Assembly: GCA_028277985.1 (NCBI GenBank)
Contig: JANQFG010000135.1
Location: forward strand, 1 to 64,000
Length of the DNA stretch: 64,000 nucleotides
From: a bacterium
GTDB taxonomy: Bacteria > Desulfobacterota > DSWW01
Direction of reading: 5' to 3'
Part shown: positions 36,585-45,243 of the stretch, piece by piece
How the letters are laid out: every line of letters starts with the position of its first letter
How positions within the stretch are numbered: position 1 is the stretch's first letter
Notes under the pieces: model-generated
What the model saw: only the letters and a program-made list of their open reading frames with translations
The model's database searches: none
What the model was told of the DNA's origin: nothing
Program-made: the position numbers and the translations under genes

Positions 36585-38633
36585 GTGCAAGATAATATCA
36601 TCATCGAGGTAAAGGACCTTCGGACCCACTTCCGCACGTCGGAGGGGGTCGCCCGTGCCGTGGATGGGATATCCTTTCAGGTTCGTGCGGGCGAGTCCTT
36701 TGCGCTGGTCGGCGAGTCGGGATGCGGCAAGAGCGTCACGGCCCTCTCGATTCCTCAACTCGTGCAGAAGCCTGCAGGATACATAGCTGGAGGGGAGATC
36801 ACATACAAGGGCAAGGGCATCGTCCACATCCCGGAGACCGAGAAACGGGCCTTGCGCGGCAACGAGATCTCCATGATCTTTCAGGAGCCGATGACCAGCC
36901 TCAACCCCGTCTTCACGGTGGAACAGCAGCTCACCGAGGTGATGCGACGTCACAGGGGGCTGGGCCGGAAAGAGGCGCGGCAGGAAGCGCTCCGCATGCT
37001 GGAACGGGTCAAGATGCCGGAACCGGAGTTGCGCCTGAAGGAGTATCCCCATCAGCTGTCGGGCGGAATGAAACAACGCGTGATGATCGCGATGGCGCTG
37101 GCCTGTCATCCCGGGCTTCTGATCGCGGACGAACCGACCACCGCACTCGATGTGACCATCCAGGAGCAGATCCTCTCCCTCATGCGCGAGCTTCGCCAGG
37201 AATTCGGAACCGCCGTGCTGCTCATCACCCACGACCTTGGCGTGGTCGCGGAAAATGCGGATCGTGTGGGGGTCATGTACGCGGGCCGGATCGTGGAGCA
37301 GGGAAGCCTCGATCAGATCCTGAGAAACCCGGCGCACCCGTACACGGTGAAGCTGCTCGACTCGCTTCCCTCCGCCGGGAAAAGGGAGCAGGCCCTTCAG
37401 ACCATCGAGGGACGAGTCCCGCCGGCCACAGACTTCCCTATGGGCTGTCGATTCGAACCCCGATGTCACAAGGCGATGGATATCTGCAGACAGATCGACC
37501 CGGAGTTGGTTCCCGTTGAAGAGGGCCATCAGGCCGCCTGTGTGCTCTACGATGAGAAGATCGTCGAGCGTCGTCACGCGCCGGCCGACGTGCGGGACAC
37601 AGCCCCTTCGATACCGCGGGACGAGGACATCGGAGACGCCCCTTCCCTCGTTAGCCTTCGGGGCCTCAAGCTCTGGTTCCCTGTCCGGCGAGGCCTGTTC
37701 AAGAAAACGGTCGGCCATGTCCGTGCCGTGGACGGCGTGGACCTGAACATTCGCAAGAGCAGGACATCAGCGCTCGTCGGCGAATCCGGATGCGGCAAGA
37801 CTACCCTGGGAAAGGCCGTGCTCCAACTCCTTCGTCCGACCTCAGGAACGATCGAGTTCGGCGGGGCCGAGCTCAATGCCCTATCGAGAGCAGCGCTCAA
37901 GCCTTTTCGACGGAGGCTCCAGATCATCTTCCAGGATCCCTTCAGCTCGCTCGATCCACGGATGATGGTCGGTGAGATCCTCATGGAAGGCATGGCGGCG
38001 CACGGGATCGGGGGTTCACGTGTGGAAAGGCTGACCAGGGCAGAAGACCTGATGGACCGGGTAGGCCTCGATCCGCAGATGGTCCACCGCTATCCCCACG
38101 AGTTCTCGGGCGGGCAACGCCAGCGGATCGCCATCGCCCGATGTCTTGCAGTGGACCCGGAGTTCATCGTTTGTGACGAGGCAACGAGCGCCCTGGACGT
38201 TTCGGTGCAGGCACAGATCATCAATCTGTTGAAGAGACTGCAAACCGATCTGGGTCTGACGTATCTGTTCATTACCCACGACCTCTCGGTGGTGGAGTAC
38301 CTGGCGGATGAAGTCTACGTGATGTATCTCGGGCGGATCGTGGAACGGGGTCTTACCGGGGAGATCTTTGTTTCGCCGATGCATCCCTACACGAGGGCGT
38401 TGTTTTCCGCGGTCCCTCGAATCGACCCCACCACGGGCGCCAGGAAGATCCGGCTCTCAGGGGATACGCCTTCGCCGGTAAACCCGCCGACGGGCTGTCA
38501 TTTCCATCCCCGCTGCCCCGAGGCGATGGAGCGATGTTCAGCGGAATTCCCGCTTGAATTCACTTTTTCGGAGACCCATTCGGCGTGCTGTTGGTTGTAT
38601 GACAAGAAGGAAGAGGTCAAAGGTGAAAGGTAA
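36585..38633 (+). CDS. Fused double ATP-binding protein of a peptide ABC transporter (OppD-OppF type)
   Basis: Two complete nucleotide-binding domains in one 682-residue chain. Domain 1 has GESGCGKS, LSGGMKQR, LIADEPTTALD and ends in the oligopeptide C-terminal Cys region (CRFEPRCHKAMDIC). Domain 2 has GESGCGKT, FSGGQRQR, VCDEATSALD and CHFHPRCPEAMERC. The Cys regions may bind a [4Fe-4S] cluster as in characterised DppD/OppD. The GTG at 36585 gives a typical start (QDNIIIEVKDLRTHF); a TTG at 36561 is an alternative. It energises the adjacent permeases; a second, split ATPase pair follows downstream. Confidence 0.93.
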   Translation: MQDNIIIEVKDLRTHFRTSEGVARAVDGISFQVRAGESFALVGESGCGKSVTALSIPQLVQKPAGYIAGGEITYKGKGIVHIPETEKRALRGNEISMIFQEPMTSLNPVFTVEQQLTEVMRRHRGLGRKEARQEALRMLERVKMPEPELRLKEYPHQLSGGMKQRVMIAMALACHPGLLIADEPTTALDVTIQEQILSLMRELRQEFGTAVLLITHDLGVVAENADRVGVMYAGRIVEQGSLDQILRNPAHPYTVKLLDSLPSAGKREQALQTIEGRVPPATDFPMGCRFEPRCHKAMDICRQIDPELVPVEEGHQAACVLYDEKIVERRHAPADVRDTAPSIPRDEDIGDAPSLVSLRGLKLWFPVRRGLFKKTVGHVRAVDGVDLNIRKSRTSALVGESGCGKTTLGKAVLQLLRPTSGTIEFGGAELNALSRAALKPFRRRLQIIFQDPFSSLDPRMMVGEILMEGMAAHGIGGSRVERLTRAEDLMDRVGLDPQMVHRYPHEFSGGQRQRIAIARCLAVDPEFIVCDEATSALDVSVQAQIINLLKRLQTDLGLTYLFITHDLSVVEYLADEVYVMYLGRIVERGLTGEIFVSPMHPYTRALFSAVPRIDPTTGARKIRLSGDTPSPVNPPTGCHFHPRCPEAMERCSAEFPLEFTFSETHSACCWLYDKKEEVKGER

Positions 38634-39579
38634 AAGGGCAAAGCAAAAGGGAGCGGAGACGCAGACAGTGCTGATTACGGGTGCGAGCGGGTTCGTGGGC
38701 GAGAACCTTGCACACCGGTTTGCAGGGGAAGCGGAACTCCTCCTCGCCTACGGGAAGCAGAAACCACGGGCCAGGGCGGAGAAGGCGATCGCCGTCGACC
38801 TCTCCGTACGAAACGACTTCACCAGGGCCGTCGAGGACCTCGACGTGGACACGGTCATTCACACAGCAGCAATGGTGAGCCCTGACCTGTGCGAGCGCAA
38901 CTCCACAGAGGCTCACGCCGTGAACGTGGAGGGTACCCGGGAGATCGCTCTATGGGCAGAAGAGCGAGGCGCGAGGATGATCTACTTCTCCACGGACCTT
39001 GTCTTTGACGGAGAGAAGGGTGAGTATGCCGAGGAGGATGCGCCCGGTCCGCTGAATCTCTACGGCAGGACAAAGCTCGATGGGGAAGAGCAAGTCGAGA
39101 AGAACTGCACCCGCTGGGCGATCGTAAGGCTGGCCCTGAGCTACGGCACCACCCGGGGGGCAAGAGGGGATTGGACCCTTTCGATGCGCAGGGCACTTGG
39201 TGCGGGCAAGACGCTCACTCTCTACACGGACCAGTTCCGTTCCCCTGCCTACGTGGGAGATACAGCAGAGGCCATCTTCCGGCTCGCCAGAAGCAGGGCG
39301 AACGGAATCTATCACATGGGCGGTCGAGAAAGGATCAGCCGTCATGGATTCGCCCTGAAGTTCTGCCGCCTTTTCGGGCTGGACGAACAGAGATTCGTGC
39401 CGGTGCTCATGGAAGACGTCCAGATGGACGCGCCGAGGGCAGCGGACTGCTCGCTCGACACGCAAAAGCTCACCCGGGAGATCGGCCTGACCCCGTGTGA
39501 GGTGGAACAAGGCCTGGCTCGTCAGAAAGTGGAGGAAGAAGCCCTTGCAAACGCGGACGGATCCCCTGCTCGAGATTGA
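38599..39579 (+). CDS. RmlD-like NAD(P)-dependent sugar reductase/epimerase (SDR)
   Basis: Extended short-chain dehydrogenase close to dTDP-4-dehydrorhamnose reductase, about 326 residues. It has the cofactor motif TGASGFVGENL, HTAAMVSPDLCERN, FSTDLVFDGEKGEY and the catalytic YGRTK. The first ~20 residues (RRKRSKVKGKRAKQKG) are encoded by an AAAGGTG-type repeat and overlap the end of the ATPase gene; a GTG at 38668 would give a start just before the Rossmann strand. No other rhamnose gene is near. Its placement inside a transporter operon, overlapping the next ATPase gene by 35 bases, is unusual. Substrate unknown. Confidence 0.85.
   Translation: MTRRKRSKVKGKRAKQKGAETQTVLITGASGFVGENLAHRFAGEAELLLAYGKQKPRARAEKAIAVDLSVRNDFTRAVEDLDVDTVIHTAAMVSPDLCERNSTEAHAVNVEGTREIALWAEERGARMIYFSTDLVFDGEKGEYAEEDAPGPLNLYGRTKLDGEEQVEKNCTRWAIVRLALSYGTTRGARGDWTLSMRRALGAGKTLTLYTDQFRSPAYVGDTAEAIFRLARSRANGIYHMGGRERISRHGFALKFCRLFGLDEQRFVPVLMEDVQMDAPRAADCSLDTQKLTREIGLTPCEVEQGLARQKVEEEALANADGSPARD
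38611..38645 (+). repeat. AAAGGTG/AAAGGGC-type heptad repeat (coding)
   Basis: Degenerate units GGTCAAA, GGTGAAA, GGTAAAA and GGGCAAA in tandem, spanning the stop of the fused ATPase and the first codons of the RmlD-like gene. Same family as 30430-30634 and 59319-59393. Confidence 0.75.
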
Positions 39580-40570
39580 GGGGCTCAGGACCGGATTCAG
39601 AACACGCACAGGCCCGGCCTGGGCCGTGGATGGGATCGATCTCACGATCCATCGGGGAAAGACCGTGTGTCTGGTGGGTGAGTCCGGGAGCGGCAAGACC
39701 GTCACGGCCCTGTCGATCCTCAGGCTCGTTCAGTGCCCTCCCGGACAGATCGCGGGCGGGAGCATCCGGCTCGACGGGGAAGACCTGCTGAAGAAGCCGG
39801 AAAAGGAGATGCGGCACATACGAGGCAACCGAATCTCCATGATCTTCCAGGAGCCGATGACCTCGCTGAATCCGGTATTCACGATCGGCAATCAAGTGGC
39901 CGAGACGATTCGCGTTCACCGGGAAGTCTCCAGAAAGGAAGCCGAGGGCCAGGCCGCGGCCATGCTCTCCCGTGTGGGGCTTCCCTCTCCCGAGAAGACG
40001 ATGAAGGACTACCCGAACAAGCTGAGCGGAGGTATGCGGCAACGGGCCATGATCGCCATGGCGCTGAGCTGCGGCCCGGATCTGCTGATCGCAGACGAAC
40101 CGACCACGGCCCTGGACGTGACGATCCAGGCACAGATCCTGGACCTCATGAGAGAGTTGCAGGAACAGATGGGCATGTCGATCCTGTTCATCTCACACGA
40201 TCTCGGCATCGTCGCCCAGACAGCCGACGAAGTGGCCATCATGTACGCGGGTCGCATCATGGAATACGCTTCGGTGGCTGCCCTGTTCAAGTCACCACGT
40301 CACCCTTACACGGTGGGACTCCTTCGTTCTCTACCGACGCAGCGCACCGATTTTGCGAGCCGCAGCCCCCTGAAGGCGATTGCCGGGATGGTACCGGATC
40401 TCACGCACCTCCCCCGGGGATGCCGCTATCAGGACCGTTGCGAATGGTCCGTGGACAAGTGCCGGCAGGAGGAACCTCCGCTCCTATGGTTTGGAGAAGA
40501 GGAGAACCTGCGCCGGGGTTCTGCATGCTGGAGGCACTCAGAGCTTTGCGAACAGACGACACATTGTTAG
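39545..40570 (+). CDS. Peptide ABC transporter ATP-binding protein (OppD/DppD-like)
   Basis: Single ATPase subunit of about 341 residues with GESGSGKT, FQEPMTSLNPVFTIG, LSGGMRQR, LIADEPTTALDVT, the switch His in FISHDLGIV and a C-terminal Cys region (CRYQDRCEWSVDKC). The TTG at 39545 is chosen because GGAGGAAG lies just upstream; a GTG at 39497 is also in frame. The start overlaps the RmlD-like gene and the end overlaps the OppF-like gene by 46 bases, so the three are translationally coupled. Confidence 0.92.
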   Translation: MQTRTDPLLEIEGLRTGFRTRTGPAWAVDGIDLTIHRGKTVCLVGESGSGKTVTALSILRLVQCPPGQIAGGSIRLDGEDLLKKPEKEMRHIRGNRISMIFQEPMTSLNPVFTIGNQVAETIRVHREVSRKEAEGQAAAMLSRVGLPSPEKTMKDYPNKLSGGMRQRAMIAMALSCGPDLLIADEPTTALDVTIQAQILDLMRELQEQMGMSILFISHDLGIVAQTADEVAIMYAGRIMEYASVAALFKSPRHPYTVGLLRSLPTQRTDFASRSPLKAIAGMVPDLTHLPRGCRYQDRCEWSVDKCRQEEPPLLWFGEEENLRRGSACWRHSELCEQTTHC

Positions 40571-41538
40571 AGGCCAGGGGCCTGACGAAGAGCTTTCCAG
40601 TCAAGTCCGGTGTTTTCGGACGGACCCGCGGTGAGCTGCGGGCCGTCGATGGGATCGACCTCTCGGTCCGAAAAGGAGAGACCCTTGGTCTGGTAGGGGA
40701 AAGCGGTTGCGGAAAGACCACCCTCGGAAGGACACTTTTGCGACTCGTAGAGCCCTCGGAAGGCTCGATCCGCTTCGAAGGCGAAGACATCACCCATCTG
40801 CCACAGGAACCCATGCGAAGGCTCAGGCGCCAGATGCAGATGATCTTCCAGGATCCCTACTCCTCCCTGAACCCGAGAATGCGGGTGGGCCCGATGATCG
40901 AGGAAGGAATGCTCGTCCACGGCCTGGGGAATCGCCTGGAGCGGAAGAACCGGGTGGCAGAGCTCCTGGAGGTGGTGGGACTGAGACCCGAGGCTGCCCG
41001 AAAGTACCCTCACGAATTCAGCGGAGGCCAGCGGCAGCGCATCGGCATCGCGCGGGCCCTGGCACTTCTGCCCAAACTGGTGATCGCCGACGAGCCGGTA
41101 TCGGCCCTGGACGTCTCGATACAAGCCCAGATCCTGAACCTGATGATGGACCTGCAATCTTCCTACGGTCTCACCTATCTGCTCATCTCCCACGACCTTC
41201 GCGTGGTGGAACACATGAGCGATCGAGTGTGCGTCATGTACCTGGGGAGGATCGTCGAAACCGCTCCCAGTGCCTCTTTGTACACAGAACCCCGACATCC
41301 ATACACACAGGCCCTGCTCGCGGCTGCACCGGTCCCCGACCCGACTCGAAAGACCTCTGTCAACGAAGTGCGCGGAGACGTACCTTCCCCCTTGGCCCCA
41401 CCGTCCGGTTGCAGCTTCCATCCCCGATGCCCCCACCGCATGGAGATCTGTGATCAAAGGGCCCCTTCCCTCCGGGAAGTGGCTCAGGAGCATCGAGCGG
41501 CCTGCTATCTCTACTCCGAATCAAAAGGAGGGCTCTGA
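40525..41538 (+). CDS. Peptide ABC transporter ATP-binding protein (OppF/DppF-like)
   Basis: Partner ATPase of about 337 residues: RAVDGIDLSVRKGETLGLVG, GESGCGKT, MIFQDPYSSLNPRM, FSGGQRQR, VIADEPVSALDVS, LISHDLRVV and a C-terminal Cys region (CSFHPRCPHRMEIC). ATG at 40525; a TTG at 40546 with GGAGG upstream is an alternative. With the OppD-like protein it forms a second ATPase set for the same permeases, or for others elsewhere. It abuts the VOC lipoprotein gene directly. Confidence 0.92.
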   Translation: MLEALRALRTDDTLLEARGLTKSFPVKSGVFGRTRGELRAVDGIDLSVRKGETLGLVGESGCGKTTLGRTLLRLVEPSEGSIRFEGEDITHLPQEPMRRLRRQMQMIFQDPYSSLNPRMRVGPMIEEGMLVHGLGNRLERKNRVAELLEVVGLRPEAARKYPHEFSGGQRQRIGIARALALLPKLVIADEPVSALDVSIQAQILNLMMDLQSSYGLTYLLISHDLRVVEHMSDRVCVMYLGRIVETAPSASLYTEPRHPYTQALLAAAPVPDPTRKTSVNEVRGDVPSPLAPPSGCSFHPRCPHRMEICDQRAPSLREVAQEHRAACYLYSESKGGL

Positions 41539-42525
41539 ATGCGCACCAAGAACCTGATTTCCGGTGTTCTGACCCTTGCCATGTGTCTGTTTCTCTCGAA
41601 CTGCACCGATGAAATCAGTACCCTCCAGATCCTTCATGCCAATATAAACTGCAGCGATCTGCAGCAATCGCTAGACTTCTACGAAGCGCTCGGTTTCCTG
41701 CGCGGCACGGAAACGTATCTGGATGTCCCGGCAGAGGAGGCGGTCGGTCTGGGCATGCCTCCGTACCAAATTCTAGCCTCGCCCATGATGCACCTGGATG
41801 GATATGTCATTGACCTCATTCAATGGATAGAGCCGTATGACCCGAGCCCTCCCTATGCACTCATGAATCACCTCGGGTTTTCTCGCATCTCGCTCAAAAC
41901 AACAAACCTTGACGAGGATCTGACTACACTGCAAGCACTGGGGGTCGAGTTCTTTTCCGAGCCGGTCACGATAGACAGACCCGTCCAAGGCTCACGATTG
42001 GTCTGTTTCAAGGATCCTGACGGAACCCTGATCGAACTGATCGAATTGGGCGATGCCGTCAGCGGGGCACCCAATCTTTCCGGCACCTATATCACCGGTG
42101 CCCTGCGAACGAATGTGAATTGCAACGATCTCGAGAGGTCACGAAGCTTCTACGAGATGATCGGCTTCGAAAATCGGGGGGAAGTTGAAGAAATCGGCCC
42201 CCCGGAACTGGCCGCGGCAATGGGCCTCCCTTCATACCATGTTCGTGCTTCCACTCTGGCGTTGCCTAACGGACATACTCTCAATCTCACCAAGTGGGAA
42301 GAACCCTATGACGCAGGCGCCCCCTATGCGCTGTTGAATCACATCGGGATTCCACGCGTCGCCATTTCAACGGCTTATCTCGATGGAGATGTCAGCATAC
42401 TCAAAGGGCAAGGAGTCGAATTCTACTCTGAACCGATCAGGCCGCAGGGACCTTTCGGAGTGTTTCGGTTCGTCTGTTTCGAGGACCCTGACGGAACCGT
42501 CATCGAGTTGGTGGGACTCTTCTGA
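41539..42525 (+). CDS. Putative lipoprotein with two VOC (glyoxalase-like) domains
   Basis: A 328-residue protein with a lipoprotein-like signal (LTLAMCLFLSNC, Cys22; Asn before the Cys is atypical) followed by two homologous VOC domains. Domain 1 has LHANINCSDLQQSLDFYEAL and ends FKDPDGTLIELIEL; domain 2 has LRTNVNCNDLERSRSFYEMI and ends FEDPDGTVIELVGL. Each VOC domain keeps the terminal Glu of the metal triad, while the His usually found in the first strand is replaced by N/A-type residues (HANINC, RTNVNC). VOC proteins are normally cytoplasmic enzymes, so an exported double domain at the end of a transporter operon is unusual. A ligand-binding role is possible. The gene starts on the base after the OppF-like stop. 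Confidence 0.85.
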   Translation: MRTKNLISGVLTLAMCLFLSNCTDEISTLQILHANINCSDLQQSLDFYEALGFLRGTETYLDVPAEEAVGLGMPPYQILASPMMHLDGYVIDLIQWIEPYDPSPPYALMNHLGFSRISLKTTNLDEDLTTLQALGVEFFSEPVTIDRPVQGSRLVCFKDPDGTLIELIELGDAVSGAPNLSGTYITGALRTNVNCNDLERSRSFYEMIGFENRGEVEEIGPPELAAAMGLPSYHVRASTLALPNGHTLNLTKWEEPYDAGAPYALLNHIGIPRVAISTAYLDGDVSILKGQGVEFYSEPIRPQGPFGVFRFVCFEDPDGTVIELVGLF

Positions 42526-42741
42526 TTCCCTTTTTCAGACCTGCCCCCGTTTCATCCGCTCCAAGACCGTGTCCGTTCTTTCACAAAAAGTGTGTCTCGT
42601 GGCGCGCAAGAAGGAAGAGGACTCCTTCTGCACGTAAGAGCAAGTGGCCGAGAACCCCGGCACGGAAGGCTGCGAAGGGCTTTGAACGATTGCTCATGAC
42701 GTCGGGCCCATTCCGGTACAATTCTTGCTCTGAAGCCGGCC

Positions 42742-44139
42742 ATGGAACTCCAGGACCCAGCTCACCAGCTCGAGCGAAAGATGCAGAAGAGCCGGTTCGT
42801 CATCACGGGATCCTACCTCGTGATGGGGGGCCTCGCCTACGGGACCTCCGCAGTGGAAGAGCACATGCTGAAGGTGCTGTGCGCCATCGCGATCATGCCC
42901 CTCCTCAGTCTCTACTCTCTATGGCTGATGCACAGGCGCCCCGGCATCCAATCGAGAATCACGGCCGTCAACCTCTTCCTGGATACTCTCGTAACGTCAT
43001 GGGTCATCTTCTGGACCGGCGGCACTCTCAGCCCCTGCCTCCCTTTCTACCTCACCACAGTGATGGCAGCCTCCTTCCGATTCGGCCCGCGCGGAAGTCT
43101 GCTTTGCACCTTCCTTGCCGTGGCATGCTATTGCACGGTGGGCGCCCTCGACCCGGCTCTTCCCAACACGCTCCAGGCCCTGGCAGGCATGGTCCTCAGG
43201 ATCGCCTTCCTCTTCGCTGCCGCAGGCTTCGGCATTCGAGCCCTTCACCGGAAGCTCGAAGGGTACCGAAAGGAACGAACCCTCAACAGGGAGCTCGAAC
43301 GGACCAATCGTGAACTCGCCACGGCCTATGAAGATCTCCGGGCGACCCAGGATCAACTCGTACACGCGGAAAAGCTCGCTTCCATCGGCCGCCTCGTGGC
43401 CGGGGTCGCCCACGAAATCAACAATCCCATAAGCTTCATCTACGGGAACCTGATTCATCTCGAAACGTACGTGCAGCGGTTGAAATCGCTTCTTACCTTC
43501 GACGAAAGTCTTCCTTTGTCTTCACCTCACCACGAAGAACGAGAGCAAGCCAAGAGAGATATCGATTACGAATTCCTCCTGGAGGATCTCGAAAGCGCCC
43601 TCGGATCGTCCCGGAACGGGGCCGAGAGAATTCAGAAGATTGTCGAGGCGTTGCTCGATTTCTCCCGTCTCCGCAAGACCACCTTTGAGGATGTGAACCT
43701 TCGCGAGCCTCTCGAAAACGCTCTGGCAATCCTGGCTGGCAAGATCAAAGGAAAGATCAAGGTGAGTCGTGAATACGACGACGCGTGCACGGTCCGTGGA
43801 GACCCGGACCAACTGAGCCAGCTCTTCCTGAATCTCCTCACCAATGCCCTGGACGCCGTCGACGGGGACGGGACGATACACGTGAGGACACTTGGCGACA
43901 CGAATCGCGGCGCGCAAGGCAGGGTCCTCGTCGAAGTGCAGGACGACGGCCCGGGAATTTCCCCTGAGGATCGGGCCCGTATCTTCGAACCTTTCTTCAC
44001 GACCAAAGAGGTGGGCAAGGGTACCGGGCTCGGACTGTCCATTGCCTACAGCATTGCCAAGCGCCACAAAGGTGAATTGTGCGCACTGGCCGCCTCCCCG
44101 CGGGGTACCCTCTTCCGCGTGTCCCTGCCTTCAGCCTGA
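42742..44139 (+). CDS. Membrane sensor histidine kinase
   Basis: A 465-residue kinase with about five or six membrane spans in the first ~180 residues (for example ITGSYLVMGGLAYG, VLCAIAIMPLLSLYSLWL, LCTFLAVACYCTVGAL). A coiled-coil linker (NRELERTNRELATAYEDL) precedes HisKA with AGVAHEINNPISFIYGN and a kinase ATPase with NLLTNALDAVDGDG, DDGPGIS and GTGLGLSIAYS. No response regulator is adjacent, so it is an orphan. A TACAAT box lies at 42717-42722. The signal may be a membrane or quinone state, which is only inference. Confidence 0.92.
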   Translation: MELQDPAHQLERKMQKSRFVITGSYLVMGGLAYGTSAVEEHMLKVLCAIAIMPLLSLYSLWLMHRRPGIQSRITAVNLFLDTLVTSWVIFWTGGTLSPCLPFYLTTVMAASFRFGPRGSLLCTFLAVACYCTVGALDPALPNTLQALAGMVLRIAFLFAAAGFGIRALHRKLEGYRKERTLNRELERTNRELATAYEDLRATQDQLVHAEKLASIGRLVAGVAHEINNPISFIYGNLIHLETYVQRLKSLLTFDESLPLSSPHHEEREQAKRDIDYEFLLEDLESALGSSRNGAERIQKIVEALLDFSRLRKTTFEDVNLREPLENALAILAGKIKGKIKVSREYDDACTVRGDPDQLSQLFLNLLTNALDAVDGDGTIHVRTLGDTNRGAQGRVLVEVQDDGPGISPEDRARIFEPFFTTKEVGKGTGLGLSIAYSIAKRHKGELCALAASPRGTLFRVSLPSA

Positions 44140-44222
44140 TATGGCCTTCACCGCTTTCCGAATACCGCCGGCGGTTGTATAATGCTTGCTTCGTGTCCTC
44201 TGAATGCAAGGAGACCCGCAGT

Positions 44223-45065
44223 TTGAACATCGATCTGCACATCCATACCACTGCCTCCGACGGATCCAAGACACCTGCACAGGTTGTACGTGAGGCGGAA
44301 GAGGCAGGCCTGAAAGTCATATCGATCGCGGACCACGATACAACAGGCGGCGTTGCCGAAGCACTCGAGGCGCAGGCCGATCACGACGTCACGGTCGTAC
44401 CCGGCGTGGAAATCAGTGCCTCACACACCTTGGGGGAGGTCCACATCCTGGGCTACTGGATGAACCTCCAGGACCCGGCCTTCCAGGCCTTTCTGGAACG
44501 GCCCCGGCTTGCCCGCGGACCCAGGATCGCCGAAATGTGCAAGCGCCTGAGTGGACTCGGCCTGGGGGTTCGACCCGAAGAGGTCTTCGAAGTGGCGGGA
44601 GGCGCGGAATCGGTCGGAAGACCTCATCTTGCCAGAGTGCTCTTCGAGAAAGGATATGCAAAGGACATGGAGGAGGCCTTCCAGAAATATCTCAGGAAGG
44701 GAACCCCCGGGTACGTCAAGAGGACCAAGAACAGCACAGCCGATACCATCGCCATGATCCACCAGGCCGGCGGGATCTCCGTGATCGCCCACCCGGGTCT
44801 CCTGAAGGACCCGAAACTCCTCGATCGTCTCATCGAGGAAGGGGCGATGGGGCTCGAAGTGCTCTGCCACGAGCACGAAGCCGAGACTGTGGAGAAATTC
44901 TCGAACCTGGCCGACTCAAAGGGGCTGCTCAAGACCGGAGGCTCCGATTACCACGGCGACATGCTGGACAAGACCTTCAGCCTCGGGGACCTCAAGGTAC
45001 CCTATCAGTACTACCTCGATTTGAATTCCGCCCGCGAGCGTACACATCTTGAACCCAGGCGTTAG
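44223..45065 (+). CDS. PHP-domain phosphoesterase (RNase AM / nucleotide phosphatase type)
   Basis: Metal-dependent PHP hydrolase of the family that includes 3',5'-nucleoside bisphosphate phosphatase and E. coli RNase AM. The 280 residues hold DLHIHTTASDG, IADHDTTGG, VPGVEISA, GRPHLARVL, VIAHPG and GGSDYHGD, all expected metal ligands. The TTG start is chosen for its AAGGAGA ribosome site 9 bases upstream; an earlier GTG lies inside the kinase gene. It follows the kinase gene after 83 bases. A role in RNA or pAp turnover is inferred from the family. Confidence 0.9.
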   Translation: MNIDLHIHTTASDGSKTPAQVVREAEEAGLKVISIADHDTTGGVAEALEAQADHDVTVVPGVEISASHTLGEVHILGYWMNLQDPAFQAFLERPRLARGPRIAEMCKRLSGLGLGVRPEEVFEVAGGAESVGRPHLARVLFEKGYAKDMEEAFQKYLRKGTPGYVKRTKNSTADTIAMIHQAGGISVIAHPGLLKDPKLLDRLIEEGAMGLEVLCHEHEAETVEKFSNLADSKGLLKTGGSDYHGDMLDKTFSLGDLKVPYQYYLDLNSARERTHLEPRR

Positions 45066-45163
45066 TCGGGGGAGAGCCCTCCCTGGCTGGTACACTCATA
45101 TCCGAGCCGGCTTCACTCTTCCGCAAGATTTCTATAACATATTTCCATATCCCATAATTTTGA

Positions 45164-45193
45164 TTGACCCCGCTGTGCAAGACGTGCTATTCA
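45164..45193 (+). promoter_or_regulatory. Possible promoter of the secreted repeat proteins
   Basis: TTGACC at 45164-45169, 18-base spacer, TATTCA at 45188-45193, just after a strongly AT-rich stretch (45128-45163) that could serve as an UP element. Weak -10. Confidence 0.35.
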
Positions 45194-45243
45194 TCTTGTT
45201 GTAGGCGAAGCCTCGGAGACACCCGGAATACAGGAGGGTGGCC

